A stretch of DNA of 64,000 nt from Beroe ovata (lineage: Eukaryota > Ctenophora > Nuda > Beroida > Beroidae): assembly GCA_946803715.1 (NCBI GenBank), contig CAMPET010000006.1, forward strand, positions 540,888 through 604,887. The letters run 5' to 3'. A program made the position numbers and the translations under genes. Below the pieces are notes generated by a model, which was given only the letters and a program-made list of their open reading frames with translations, made no database searches and was not told the DNA's origin. Shown here piece after piece: positions 47,468-58,400 of this stretch (position 1 is the stretch's first letter; every line of letters starts with the position of its first letter).

Positions 47468-49141
47468 ATGAAAAAACAGAGCAGCAGCACTACCAGACAG
47501 AAACCAATTCTATCCCCAATAATGGACGACGAGTGTGAGGAACCGCATCAGAAACCCTGGGCAATTACACAGCAGGAAACCACGAGACAAGGCCGGCGAC
47601 CCAGGGCTGGGAAAGATACGAAAACCAAGGGCGATGGTAAACCAGAGAGGACAGCCCTCCCAGTATTAGGTAATCATCTCATTACTGGTGTTTCAATTAG
47701 GTATTTAATTGGTATTTAATGGGAACTGACGTCGTATTTTAATGGTAACCGGACTGTTGTCCGAAGCGGACTCTTGTCCGAATCCGAATTTTCGGTTTTC
47801 GGACAACAGTCCGCTTCGGACAAGAATCCATTTGGCGGACTCTTGTCCGAATTTGCATGACAATTATTCAATGCAATATAAAATGGCTTTCGGGTTTCGG
47901 ACAACAGTCCGTTCGGCGGACTCTTGTCCGGTTAAGGTAAGGGTTAGGGTTATGGTTAGGGTTAGGGTTAGGAGACGTTTTCGGACAAGAGTCCGCTTTT
48001 TTCGGAACCAATTCGGAACTCAGATTCGGACAACAGTCCGTTTCGGACAACAGTCCGCTTCGGACAACAGTCCTAGAATCTATTTTAATGGGTGTTTGTG
48101 TATCATGCCTGAGAAAAAGTCCATGATCAACGTCCATGTATCATAGATCAATGTCCGATGGACATTGTCCATGTATCTATGTAATTTATACAGGATCTCT
48201 GTCTATGAAGATAGAGACAAGTACAGCGTATGAAAGCGATAGGAAAGCTACACACGATATGCTCTACCGTAACAAGCTATTACGCACTAAGAAACAGAAG
48301 AGCATTGAGGGTGAGCTATTTGAACATTCATCACATATTCCGATACATGATGATTGATTGTACAGGGTACTGATTCAAGTCTAGGTACCCTTGAATTTCC
48401 TTCGAATCAGCTTGTAGCATCAAAAAACCATCCATTCTTCTCAGGCATGTTCCAAGCGGCCAAAGCGAATAAAGAACTATCACAGATATTGCTGAACACA
48501 AACCCTTCATTTAACTTGGACATTGGGGAACACAACCTTCACAAGTATCTAGCACCGTCCCGACATCTGTCAATGGAAGATGTAAGTCACGTGAACTAGA
48601 TGTAGCATGTGAACTAAGTGTTGCACGTGCCAGGTGTAGCACGTGCCAGGTGTAGCACGTGTTAGGTGCACGTCACACGTGCAACTTGGTGGTACCCGCG
48701 TGGTACTTCATATACCTACTAGGTATGATGTATGAATACAGCCTTTACTTACTATGAATACTCGATACAGTTTTCGACTATTCAGTAGGTGGGTAGTCGG
48801 ACGTTCTGCTTGAGTGTTACCTGGGTTTCTCGCTCACCTGTGAATATGTTACCAGTAAAATTATTCAGGTGGTAGATGAAGACCACATGACCGAAGTGAT
48901 CTCAGCGACCACGCCCCACACCATGTCACGCCTCTCCGCACCACCTCTTCCCCCGCCACCGGAGTCTGCAGTGGGCGACGAGCCGGAGGAAATGCTATCC
49001 GAGGATCGGGAATCTACGATACCACCGCCCCTCACCGCTCATGATCTCTTCAGACGATCTAAAGTCATAGAGGCTCTTGCTCCGAGTACACTCTGGCAAC
49101 CGTCCAAATCATTTGATCCGCCACAGAGTGTCAAATCCTAA
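47468..49141 (+). CDS. Unrecognised protein, 4 exons
   Basis: Exons: 47468-47669 (MKKQSSSTTRQKP start), 48194-48310, 48366-48581 and 48869-49141 (stop). The predicted protein is about 200 aa. It is hydrophilic and basic at the N-terminus (RQGRRPRAGKDTKTKGDGK), then has a short helical stretch (DRKATHDMLYRNKLLRTKKQKS), then LEFPSNQLVASKNHPFFSGM and HKYLAPSRHLSMED, and a proline-rich, acidic C-terminus ending HDLFRRSKVIEALAPSTLWQ and a short tail. Exons 1-2 and 3-4 join in phase. Exons 2-3 do not (phase 1 to phase 0), so a splice site or base is misread. No signal peptide, TM segment or known domain. I do not recognise the family; the exon chain and codon use make a real gene likely. Confidence 0.55.
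47748..48075. repeat. Array of short palindromic CGGAC-N4-GTCCG units
   Basis: About a dozen copies of CGGACAACAGTCCG or CGGACAAGAGTCCG occur on either strand, often back to back (CGGACTGTTGTCCG, CGGACTCTTGTCCG). Each has 5-bp self-complementary arms around a 4-nt core. Spacing is irregular, 2 to 60 nt. The array lies in the first intron of the gene at 47468-49141. Confidence 0.85.
47936..47973 (+). repeat. Interstitial telomere-like TTAGGG repeat
   Basis: GGGTTAGGG units, five or six with one TTATGG variant, lie inside the palindromic array. Confidence 0.85.
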
Positions 49142-49694
49142 TAAGGAGAGCAACTTCGTGTACCGACACTGCTGTCAGCTGGGTACATTGGTTGAGAGCA
49201 TGGGCATGGGTTGTCTGCCGTATGGAGCATGATGGTGATGTCAATTCCAGTTGAGAAGTTGAAATGCGTGATTTTATAGATAGGGATTCCATGATACATA
49301 AAACTGAAGAATGGGAGTCATAAAGTTATTAATTTTAACTGCGTGGCTACTTATGATTTATTCCATGATATTCAATTTGTGATTTGATCATTAGATTAAC
49401 TGATACTGTCAAATTTATTTATTTTCATACCTACCTCTTCCAAGTGTGTTTATACCTACAGAAGCATGATGTACAGATCTTTTGTTTATATAATCATTGT
49501 TTCAGATGATGTAATATAATGTTATGTTTGGGAATTTTATGAAGATTTAAACTACAAGAAATGTGACAATTCTGATAATTCTGAGTATATCAACTATTGA
49601 ATAGAATATTTCGTTTCTAGAAAATACAGGAAATAGTAATCAAAATTTCTCGTTTACTTCAATTGTAAATTTATGAAGCATAATTCAATCAGCC

Positions 49695-52600
49695 ATGTCC
49701 AAAGTTCAGAAAGACAAGGTTCACAAAGACGACAAGGGTCGGATTATTCTAGACGAAGGGAGATATGTCGAGGTACGATACTACCTCTTTGTATACTCTC
49801 TTTGTTGTTCATGTGTCCGTGATCCAAACACGATTTACAATAATACACCCAGCATGGATCATAATCATGATGACTCGGGTTGCATTGTTCACTATTTTTC
49901 ACTCTTAAATCGTGTTTTTTTTCAGTGCCTGGATCACATCATCGAGCGGGACTTCTTTCCAGATCTGAAGAAGCTAAGACGAGACACCGGATGTCTTCCC
50001 GCAGAGTCTGCTCGTATAGGTAGGTCAGTGTGCCACGTGTGTCACGATACACTGTAGTGTTTGTGTGTCAAGTGTGTCACGCTACACTACAGTGTGTGTC
50101 ATGTGTCACGATACACAGTGTGTGTCATGTGTCACTATACATTACAGTGTGTGTCATGTGTCACTATACATTACAGTGTGTGTCATGTGTCTCTATACAT
50201 TACAGTGTGTGTCATGTGTCACTATACATTACAGTGTGTGTCATGTGTTTCACCACTACAGTGTAACGTGTGTCACAACAGTGCAACAAATAGCACACGC
50301 CGTATTATGATGAAACTGATCGTGATATCTGAGTTAGGAAAATGTTACCTGTGTGAGTAAAATAGAGCTGGCTCACCTATGACTTAATGGCCTCATTGAA
50401 AGTGAGACAAGCTAACTGCGCGTGAATAATATGATAACACTTTCTATGTCGCATCATACTTATACCTTTTCAAAACTGTCATGGACAATCAGAGCTGGTA
50501 TCTACCTAATGAAAAAATATATTTTGTTTTTTCTCATGAAACCGGTAAATTCACAAACCTAAAACCATGGGTATGGTCAGAGGAGAAGAATTCCCAATTC
50601 TGGTGACAAAGCAACCGAATTCCTGTTCATCAACCGGCAGCAGGGAATTAATGATGAACGTATATCTCCCAGCTGAATGCTCTGCTAGAATCTCTACTCT
50701 TCCACCTGGTGTGTTACTATGTGTTACTATGTGTTACAATGTGTTACAATATGTAACGATGTGTTACAATGTGTGACTATGTGTTACAATGTGTCACAAT
50801 GTGTTACAATGTGTTACGATGTGTTACGATGTGTTACAATGAAGGGAAGATATGCCATCCAAAACCTAATCGCTTATTACTATCAGACTGTTTTTCAATA
50901 CCTGCGGTTGCAAAATCAAGAATATCTTTATATGGCTGTGTGAGCTCCACTCCTTCCCCATTAACTGTTATAGTTCCGAACTTTTGATTACCGGGTTCCC
51001 ACTCACAGACCAGCTCCGCATTATCGCCTGTGATGGAGGAGGTTATCTTAGTGTCACGTGACTAATGACTGTGATGGGGTTATTTAAGAGTCGCGTGACT
51101 GTGATGGGATCATTTTAGAGTTATCTTAGTGTCACGTGACTGTGATGGGGTTAGTTTAGTGTCACATGACTATGATGGGGTAATTTTAGTATCGCGTGAC
51201 TGTGATGGGGTTGTCTTCGTGTTACGTGACCATGATATATTGGATCTTCGACACGGTTTACCTGTAACAAAGTATCCCTCTTCCTGATAGGTCGTTGATT
51301 TAGTAGATAGACTGAATTCAATATTACTGAGTCCCTCGTTTATCAGCATCAGCCCTGGACAGGGGAATTGTTTGTTAGCTGCCATGTCAGCTTTCAACAT
51401 GACGTGAACTATTGAATAACGTGCTTGCACGACGCACGTGAACAATTAGTAGACTACAGTAGTCTGACTACTACACGTTACGTCTAGTCCTTAATCGTGT
51501 AATAAACAGGCCCAATGGTGGGGACTGAATTAATGACTGTGTTTACAATAGGAGAAAAGGCACGCTTATTCCTGTCTACAATATACATCGTTTCGGCACG
51601 GTAACGTGCGCTAAACTTTGGGACAAAATAATTATCTGATCATCGAAGCAAAAATTCTCATAGTTCTAGCGAACACTCACCAATCACGAGAAATTTCCAC
51701 GGCATGACGGGAACAGCAGCTGATGAAGCTATCAGGAGATTCTACACACGCTCCCTCATATAACGGGGAGGGGGAGGAGAGAGGGAGAAAACCAAAGGAG
51801 CGGTACCGTGAAAATACTAACCGAGAGTCATGATCTACAATTGAGAAGTAGGGTTTATTGAGAGGGGTAAAGGGGTGATCTGTTTTCTAGCCATAACACA
51901 TACTTCCAGTACTATTTTAACTGGTTATGGCGCTAACACAATAGGAAAACTGCGGCTATGCACACCTCGTGTTGTGCTATTATTGAGCGATTATGGGAAC
52001 CCTGCTGTTAGTTGATAGCTAACAGCAGTTTGTATTGTTTGTGTGTGTAAGTGTGAGGCCGTGTGAGGGTCCTCACATGTCATCCATGTCTTCACTGTAT
52101 GTCTTCACTGTATGCCTTCACTGTATAGTGTATGCCTTCACTGCATGCCACTCTGTCATTGGCAATTGTGTGTGGACACGGGGATCCGACTAGGAAGTAG
52201 GCCTCTTATCTTACACGCCATTTGATGGCCTACTATAATAGGCCCTATAATAACATCTAAATAGTAAAACAGCCTACATTGCGAACAACGAGACGATTCT
52301 AACATAAATATTCTGTTTCAAAGGATGTCGATAATCGACCAAAGGCAATGGGGACACTGTAAGAATGCGTGTGAATATGTAGAACAATCTTCACACCTGT
52401 TCGGTGACCCCTGAAAAACTCACGCGTGGATAATATTGTGTCGAAAGAAGCAGGTGTGTGTTGACATATTACTCGTCGTTCATCGGCACCTTTATTGTCA
52501 CTGGCTTCGGCTATAACCTGCTTTCTTTGTTCATGTGACAGTGATTCGGCGACTGAGGTGCCTAGTGATGCAGTGTGAGTGTGGTGATGCAATAAGTTTG

Positions 52601-53591
52601 GTAATGAAGTGTAAGTGTGATGCAATGTGATGTCGTTTCACGGATATTTCAGATTGCCGTGATTAAATTTTCGAGGTTATCAGCTATGACAGAATTATAT
52701 AGTTTTGATAGTAAGTCATGCATTCGTTATTTATTGCTGGATTCCCCCATACCATCCGTATAAATCCATTGGCAGTGTGCCATAGTGGCGATAATTGTTG
52801 CTATGCATGACTACTGATTGCCACTGTACCACGATTTGAGCGTCGTATGCGTACGGCGCGAAGATAAACTAAGCTGCACAGTCGTTGAAATTGCACGCTC
52901 ACTGGTTTTCATGTCACAAACAATGATAGTAGATCAGAGAATTATGATCGACTCTTTTTCAATAAAATTATGATTGACTCTCATGATTGACCTTTTTCAA
53001 GAACAGATGTTTTAGGCCGTATTCAAATTCAATGAAACACTTTACAGATTTGAGTAACGAGACGTTTGATACACCGTTCCTCTCTGGTGCGGGTGAGATA
53101 GCAACACCACGACAGAGCAGTGTAGAGCAGGCGGCAGTACTCTCTGCTCCCGTTAGAGCTGATGACAGTTTAGACAAGTGAGTGAGGTCGTCCAATAGCC
53201 CGGAAACTTCTCTTATAGTATCTAGAAATTGTCTGCAAATATCTAAATTTGCATACGAATTAAGACTGTTTATTATGTCCGACGTTCAGATTTCTAACAA
53301 AGCACACAAGTGAAGACAACGCTTCTTATGCTGAGATAGTGGAGGAAGAAGCTGCGAAGTTCGAGGAGAAAGCCAATGAGTTATACGATCCCTCCCTCGA
53401 GTATAGACCAGATCTTGCAGCAATTGGGTGTAAGTTCCGTGTGGTTGTGGTTGTGTGTGTGTGTGTGTGTGCGTGTGCGTGTNNNNNNNNNNNNNNNNNN
53501 NNNNNNNNNNNNNNNNTAACACACACACACACACACACAAAGACACACATTTATCTGTTGGTTTTATAGAGCCATGTTATTTGTGTGTTTT

Positions 53592-53648
<57 letters not shown>

Positions 53649-55113
53649 CTATGTGTGTGTGTGTGTCAGTCTATGTGATTTTGTTGCTGACGATGAATGA
53701 CAATCACGCTGTCCGCGGTACATTGCTCATGACACAGCTAACACGGTCGTGCTTGTAGATCACGAGAAAGGTGATGCTAACCGGCCGCCAGACGGCTGGA
53801 ACTTCAAGAGGAGGAATGATCTCATTTACACTCCAGAGTCATTACCTGTCAAGGACAAGGACAATCCTAACGCGAACCGGAAAATAACTCACTCTAACAC
53901 ACGGTATCATGCTACACATAAATTTGCTCGTTGTTGATGAATCAATAATACGGCATAATCAGTCGTGGTTTGTTTAGGGCCTTGTCACTATTCATTTAAA
54001 CTGTGGTCCTCTTGTTCAGGCTCCCAGATGCAGTAGTACAGGAGAGTTTGGCTAAGAAACTGGTCCCTCTCATTGCAAAAGATAAGGTACATAAAGGAAC
54101 TCAATATAAGAGGCTTTATGAAGTGCTAGGTTATAAGTAACAGTGAGACGTGAGTACTGCAAAAATATTCTAACATCACACTCCCACCTCTTTAGATTGG
54201 TGTCGACGGTAAGCCACTAAACGAAGATGGCACCCCGCGAGTTAAGGGGTACGCCTACTGTGCCACCCCACAAATAGAACCAGGGGTTGGTGCGTCACCA
54301 CTAATGACATGGGGTGAAGTGGACAGTACCCCACTCAGACTTGAGGAGCAAAATACCCCTGCTAGACACACTGGACCAGCTTTCAAAATCCCACAGGTTT
54401 GACAATTCTTTCTCAGCTCACCATCGCTAGGAGTAGGATTAGAGCCAGAATTCCTTACGCCAGACTATTTCAAAGACAATTTTTGTGGTAAAGTTCACTC
54501 TTGTCAGGTTCCGGAAAAAGACCGTCTGGGGTTAGCTCTCGCAGACAGAAACCACAAGCGTCACAAACAGAGACACAACAAAGCCATGACTGCGATGAAA
54601 AAACTTGCAAATTCGTAAGTCAATAGTCAATGGTATCTTGGGTAGGGGTCCCAAAGTTTGTCAGCCACGTGACAGCAATTGACCAATAAGAACACGAATA
54701 CAATCAAAGGAAATCAAGAAACACTGTCACGTGATCAAAATCATATGGGACCCCTCCTCAACAATACCATTCTCAATTATCCTTAAGATATAAAATTTCT
54801 CAAGAAATGAAATTCCTTGGAAAACGAGGAAAATCTCCATGTTAAATTTAATAACATGTTATCCGGATGAGTAATCATGTCGCCTATCCACAGGGCGGGA
54901 ATTACCCCCTCTCCGCTTCGGGACTTGACGAGTCTGTCTCCCGCTGCGCGCCGCCTAGCCCTCGCGTCTATGAGGAGCGGCTCAGCGAGGAGCAGCATAT
55001 TCTCCAACACCCCTGGGTCCAGCAAGACCACACCAGTGAGAACTCCAGGATGGGACAGTCCCAGTGGGAGCTGGACTCCTTCAGAAACTACCCCGTTACA
55101 TGGCAAACAATGA
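49695..55113 (+). CDS. ESS2: ESS2 (DGCR14/ES2) splicing factor, 9 exons
   Basis: Exons 49695-49772, 49926-50019, 53048-53177, 53290-53429, 53759-53903, 54020-54086, 54196-54396, 54508-54614 and 54894-55113 join in phase to 393 aa (human about 476). Conserved family segments: ILDEGRYVECLDHIIERDFF at the N-terminus, FLTKHTSEDNAS, DGWNFKRRNDLIYTPE, KPLNEDGTPRVKGYAYCATP, GVGASPLMTWGEVDSTPLRL, then HTGPAFKIP and RLGLALADR, and the Ser/Pro-rich C-terminus ITPSPLRDLTSLSPAARRL. ESS2 is a nuclear protein found in late spliceosomal (C) complexes. Intron 2 (50020-53047) is 3 kb, contains three minisatellites and appears to hold a nested opposite-strand gene. Intron 4 contains a GT microsatellite with a 34-base gap. 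Confidence 0.95.
50040..50275. repeat. 30-bp minisatellite in ESS2 intron 2
   Basis: About seven copies of a unit of roughly 30 bp contain GTGTGTCATGTGTCACTATA. The open frames translated across it, all CHVS-type repeats, are artefacts. Confidence 0.9.
50551..51705 (-). CDS. Probable Ig-like domain protein nested in ESS2 intron 2
   Basis: Candidate exons: 51681-51705 (MPWKFLVI, possible signal-peptide start), an exon ending at 51262 with NKQFPCPGLMLINEGLSNIE, 50838-51027 (DNAELVCEWEPGNQKFGTIT), and 50551-50705 (GRYTFIINSLLPVDEQEFGC, stop at 50551). The C-x-W in VCEWEP and the later Y-x-F-x-I..DEQEFGCFV look like the two cysteine strands of an Ig fold. The junction 51262 to 51027 keeps phase. 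The junction 50838 to 50705, across an ACACATTGTA minisatellite, is off by one base, and the 5' boundary of the second exon is uncertain. If real, this is a secreted or surface protein, transcribed against ESS2. The partner is unknown. Confidence 0.45.
50708..50842. repeat. 10-bp minisatellite
   Basis: ATGTGTTACA-type units repeat about 13 times, in an intron of the nested gene. Confidence 0.9.
51040..51240. repeat. Minisatellite with embedded GTCACGTGAC
   Basis: Five or six units of about 32-45 bp have the pattern GTGTCACGTGACTGTGATGG followed by GGTTATTTTAG variants. Confidence 0.85.
51706..53047. other. Remainder of ESS2 intron 2
   Basis: Nothing firm is seen. A minus-strand open frame at 52299-52625 has a hydrophilic middle (SVAESLSHEQRKQVIAEASD) followed by a GTAATA donor-like site and might be an exon, but it has no partners. 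Confidence 0.4.
53445..53672. repeat. GT microsatellite with 34-base gap in ESS2 intron 4
   Basis: A (GT)n run passes to (CA)n across N at 53483-53516, then another long (GT)n run follows to about 53672. Confidence 0.95.
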
Positions 55114-55448
55114 CACAAGCTGGCGTGATTGTAAAACTAAATTTATGATAGAAGCCCACCATGTCGCTTAAATTGCAATTACATTTAATTTTACTGAGAC
55201 TTTAAATTGTTGAATAGCTGGGTTAAACGTAAGCCGTTCAACTTCAAGCTTTTTTTCTTGAAGTTAAACTTAAAGCGATGCAGTGCACACATAAGACATT
55301 GAATTTGACGTTTTTAACCATTTTAATCTTCAATCTGATCTTCACGTTAACTTTGACGACCGACGGGATGAAGAATAAATGTACATTGCTGATGTTGTTG
55401 AAACATTAAAGTAGGAAATCATTTTAACAATATCATGATCAATAACCT

Positions 55449-58400
55449 TCAAATGGAACAATCTAATTTAGAAAAGAACTCTACATCACCATTTCGCTGC
55501 ACTGTCACACAAAAATCTCTCAAGGAGTCGTTTGATCTAAACTCTCTTTTCCCCACAAACTTCCACGATACATCACCCCCGGTATGGTTACTCAGAAGCG
55601 AACATCGGAACTCGGCTATCGCATTTTGAGCGGAGTCGACAGTTTGGCACATTGCCAGATTAAGTTCTCCATCGGAAGATGCTGGTTCTAGGTCTCCAAT
55701 AAAGATATACCTATCGTCTACAATGATCAAGGATGACAGTCCGCAATGAGATGAAGAGTAGACATGGAGATGATCGGTCGGATGAGTTTTCCCTTCACAT
55801 TTATCACCCAGCTGGCAGTACATTCTCCGCACACACTCCCTGTTACCAGACGACATGATTTCATCACTCATGTCACGTGTTTCACCATCACGTGTAATGA
55901 TGATAGCTGAGAAGTCGTCTCTCGTTGCCCTGGAAACCACTTCCTTCAGAACAGGGGGCACGTGGTCACTATCTCGTGTCAGAGTCGGAGACTCTACGTA
56001 TACAAAGTTCTGTGCGCGTCTGATCTGCTGGATAAGGCTCTCCTCCGTGACCGTGATGTTCGGATGTCCGCACAACGTGGACATCAGTGAACTTATGTGA
56101 GGATGAGTTTCAGGGATGGTGGAGACGAGTGTACACTCCATGTCACAAACTTCCCAACAATTCTCCCGCTGTCCAACCTCCCCATCCGCGAATAGATGGT
56201 GGTTGTCCAAATCGAACTCTTCCTCGTCTATCTCCGTGAAGTCAGAATCGGGGTTCTTGTCCAACCATGTCTCTTCAAAGCTCAGCAGAATGTCGTGCGC
56301 AGAGCGACCCTGATAACGTACACGACGGTGTCAATTTTATACAGAATTTACACTTGAAGTTCGAGTAATGATTACCGATCATTAGCACTGGCCCATCAGT
56401 CGGATCATTAATGACTTGTGGAGTTGAAATCAGCAATGAACATATTCATGAGCAATACTCACCTCAAGTCTGACTACAGTATTCTGAGTGTTACATCTCC
56501 TCTGATCTGAGTTCTCATGATCTCCGCGGTCTTGTCCACATATGTTGCAGTGGGATAAACTCTCTTGTCCCTCGATTTGATCGTTCTGGGTGTAGTTTGT
56601 TCATGTTATCAATTACAATATGAGCAATATCATTGCAACACCTTTCATAATATGAGTTTCTCCCCAGTTCTCCCTTCGACTCGGCCCATAAGCCCCATCA
56701 AGAATTGCACTCACTAGATTAACCCCACCAAAGTAAGCAGTGAGGTGTCTCTCGTTGTCATGACAACCTGTGTCCACGATTAAATAACTTTGCAGCGGAA
56801 CCACGTGACTCGATGAAGTCACCAGCTTCACGCCACAACTCGAGATGAAGCGTAACTCTAGGTTCTTATCGGGATCCACCAGGTGACAGCCGTGTACGCA
56901 TGGCTCACCCCAGCATTTGTCCTGCAAAACCAGTATAATGAGAGCTCTGCCGCCGTAGAAATATGCGATCATTCCAGGGTCCCGCGCGGAACAATCGCCC
57001 CTGATTGATAATATCCGGCATAGGGGATGAAGACAATCAAATTGAAGCTAAAGAGTGGGCTGGTTCAGAGCAGATTATGGCTAGTGTTCAAACCTGAACT
57101 ATGATACGGACTGAGACACCTTCTTCAGCCTTCCTCCTTAGAATAGTGCCAATAGCAGGTGATCCCGGAGCCACCTCCATATCTGGGGGAATGGTGGAAT
57201 CGTGTGAATAATAATGGCCGAGAATTGATATCATGTCAATTGTCACTATTGAACTTTCAACTTGCGCCATGACATCATACCTTGTGAATTGTGATAACGG
57301 ATTCACGCAAAACACGGTTGAAACAGTAATGAATATTGAATATAGCAAAAGTATGACGTCAGCATTAGATCATCGCGCAACTGCTATAATTGCACTGCTC
57401 AAAGTACCGTTTATACCAGCTTTCGCATTTTCCTCTTGTACATGCTGTGTATGCTGCTGTATACGTAGTGTATTCAAATACACTGACACTTGGTACATAG
57501 TACTTAGCATAGGTACTGATACATGTACATTGTACATCACACGCATTGCATTTGCATTACCCACATGAGAATCTCAGAGTCAGATGTCATCAATAATATC
57601 ATTTTAAATTTAAATCTGCTTGTTCCTATGCTATGGTTGCTTGTTCCAATATGGTTGGGTCAGTATTTCCCAGCTTATGTTTTATCGGAAATGTGTTACT
57701 ATTTGTTTCTTTCAATCCAATTCCATGACCTATAAGATGTGTTTTTGTTGTACTTGTATTTAGGTAGTGTATACCTACTCCTGAACTGATTTGGCAATTC
57801 GTACAATGTGATTGTACGCAAATGTACAACGAAAATAAGCAATGTACAAAGAATATGTATTTCACATTGTAGTTGTACTTGTACATAGCAATTGTTGATG
57901 TTCATTCTATGTCGATCACCACTACAACTATACATTGTACAATGTACCTACATACTCATGAAATGTACAATGTACATAAACATACATGTCACTGTGCTAT
58001 GTGGTCTAACTGCATTTCCTCACAGGATAAGCATGCCATTCCTCAACCAAGTGCCGACCCGTAGCGGCACGCTATCGGAATGTCCGTGTGGTCTGATCAT
58101 CAGGACACAACACCCGGTTCAGGTGATAGGTGTTCCCCTCGTATCGGTCGACGCTCACGTGACTATCCTAAACACCGCAGCTGAGGTCACACTACGACAG
58201 GAGTTCATCAACAACTCCAACACTGACATCTCACCTGTTTACTTCTTCCCGACAGAGGACAAGGTCGCTGTCCACTCGTTCAGGGCCATACTCCATGATC
58301 AGGTCGTTGTGGGTGTTGTCAAGGATCGAGGTGAAGCCACGCGGGAATTTGAAAACGCAGTGAATGAGGAGAAAACGGCATTTCTGGTGGAGCAAGTTAG

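Noticed and set aside
47742..48146. 134-codon plus frame and its 89-codon minus partner across the palindromic array
   Set aside because: The translations are simple repeats (DSCP, VRVRV) generated by the CGGAC-N4-GTCCG and TTAGGG repeats. They sit in an intron and have no codon bias.
50040..50275. CRISPR-like regularly spaced repeats
   Set aside because: The units are contiguous tandem copies without unique spacers and lie in a eukaryotic intron; this is a minisatellite. The same holds for 868-1112 and 50708-50842.
55200..55445. Possible further exon of ESS2 or of the PLD-like gene between the two convergent 3' ends
   Set aside because: Both frames already end in stops (55113 and 55449). 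The interval is AT-rich with no splice chain; it is best read as two 3' UTRs.
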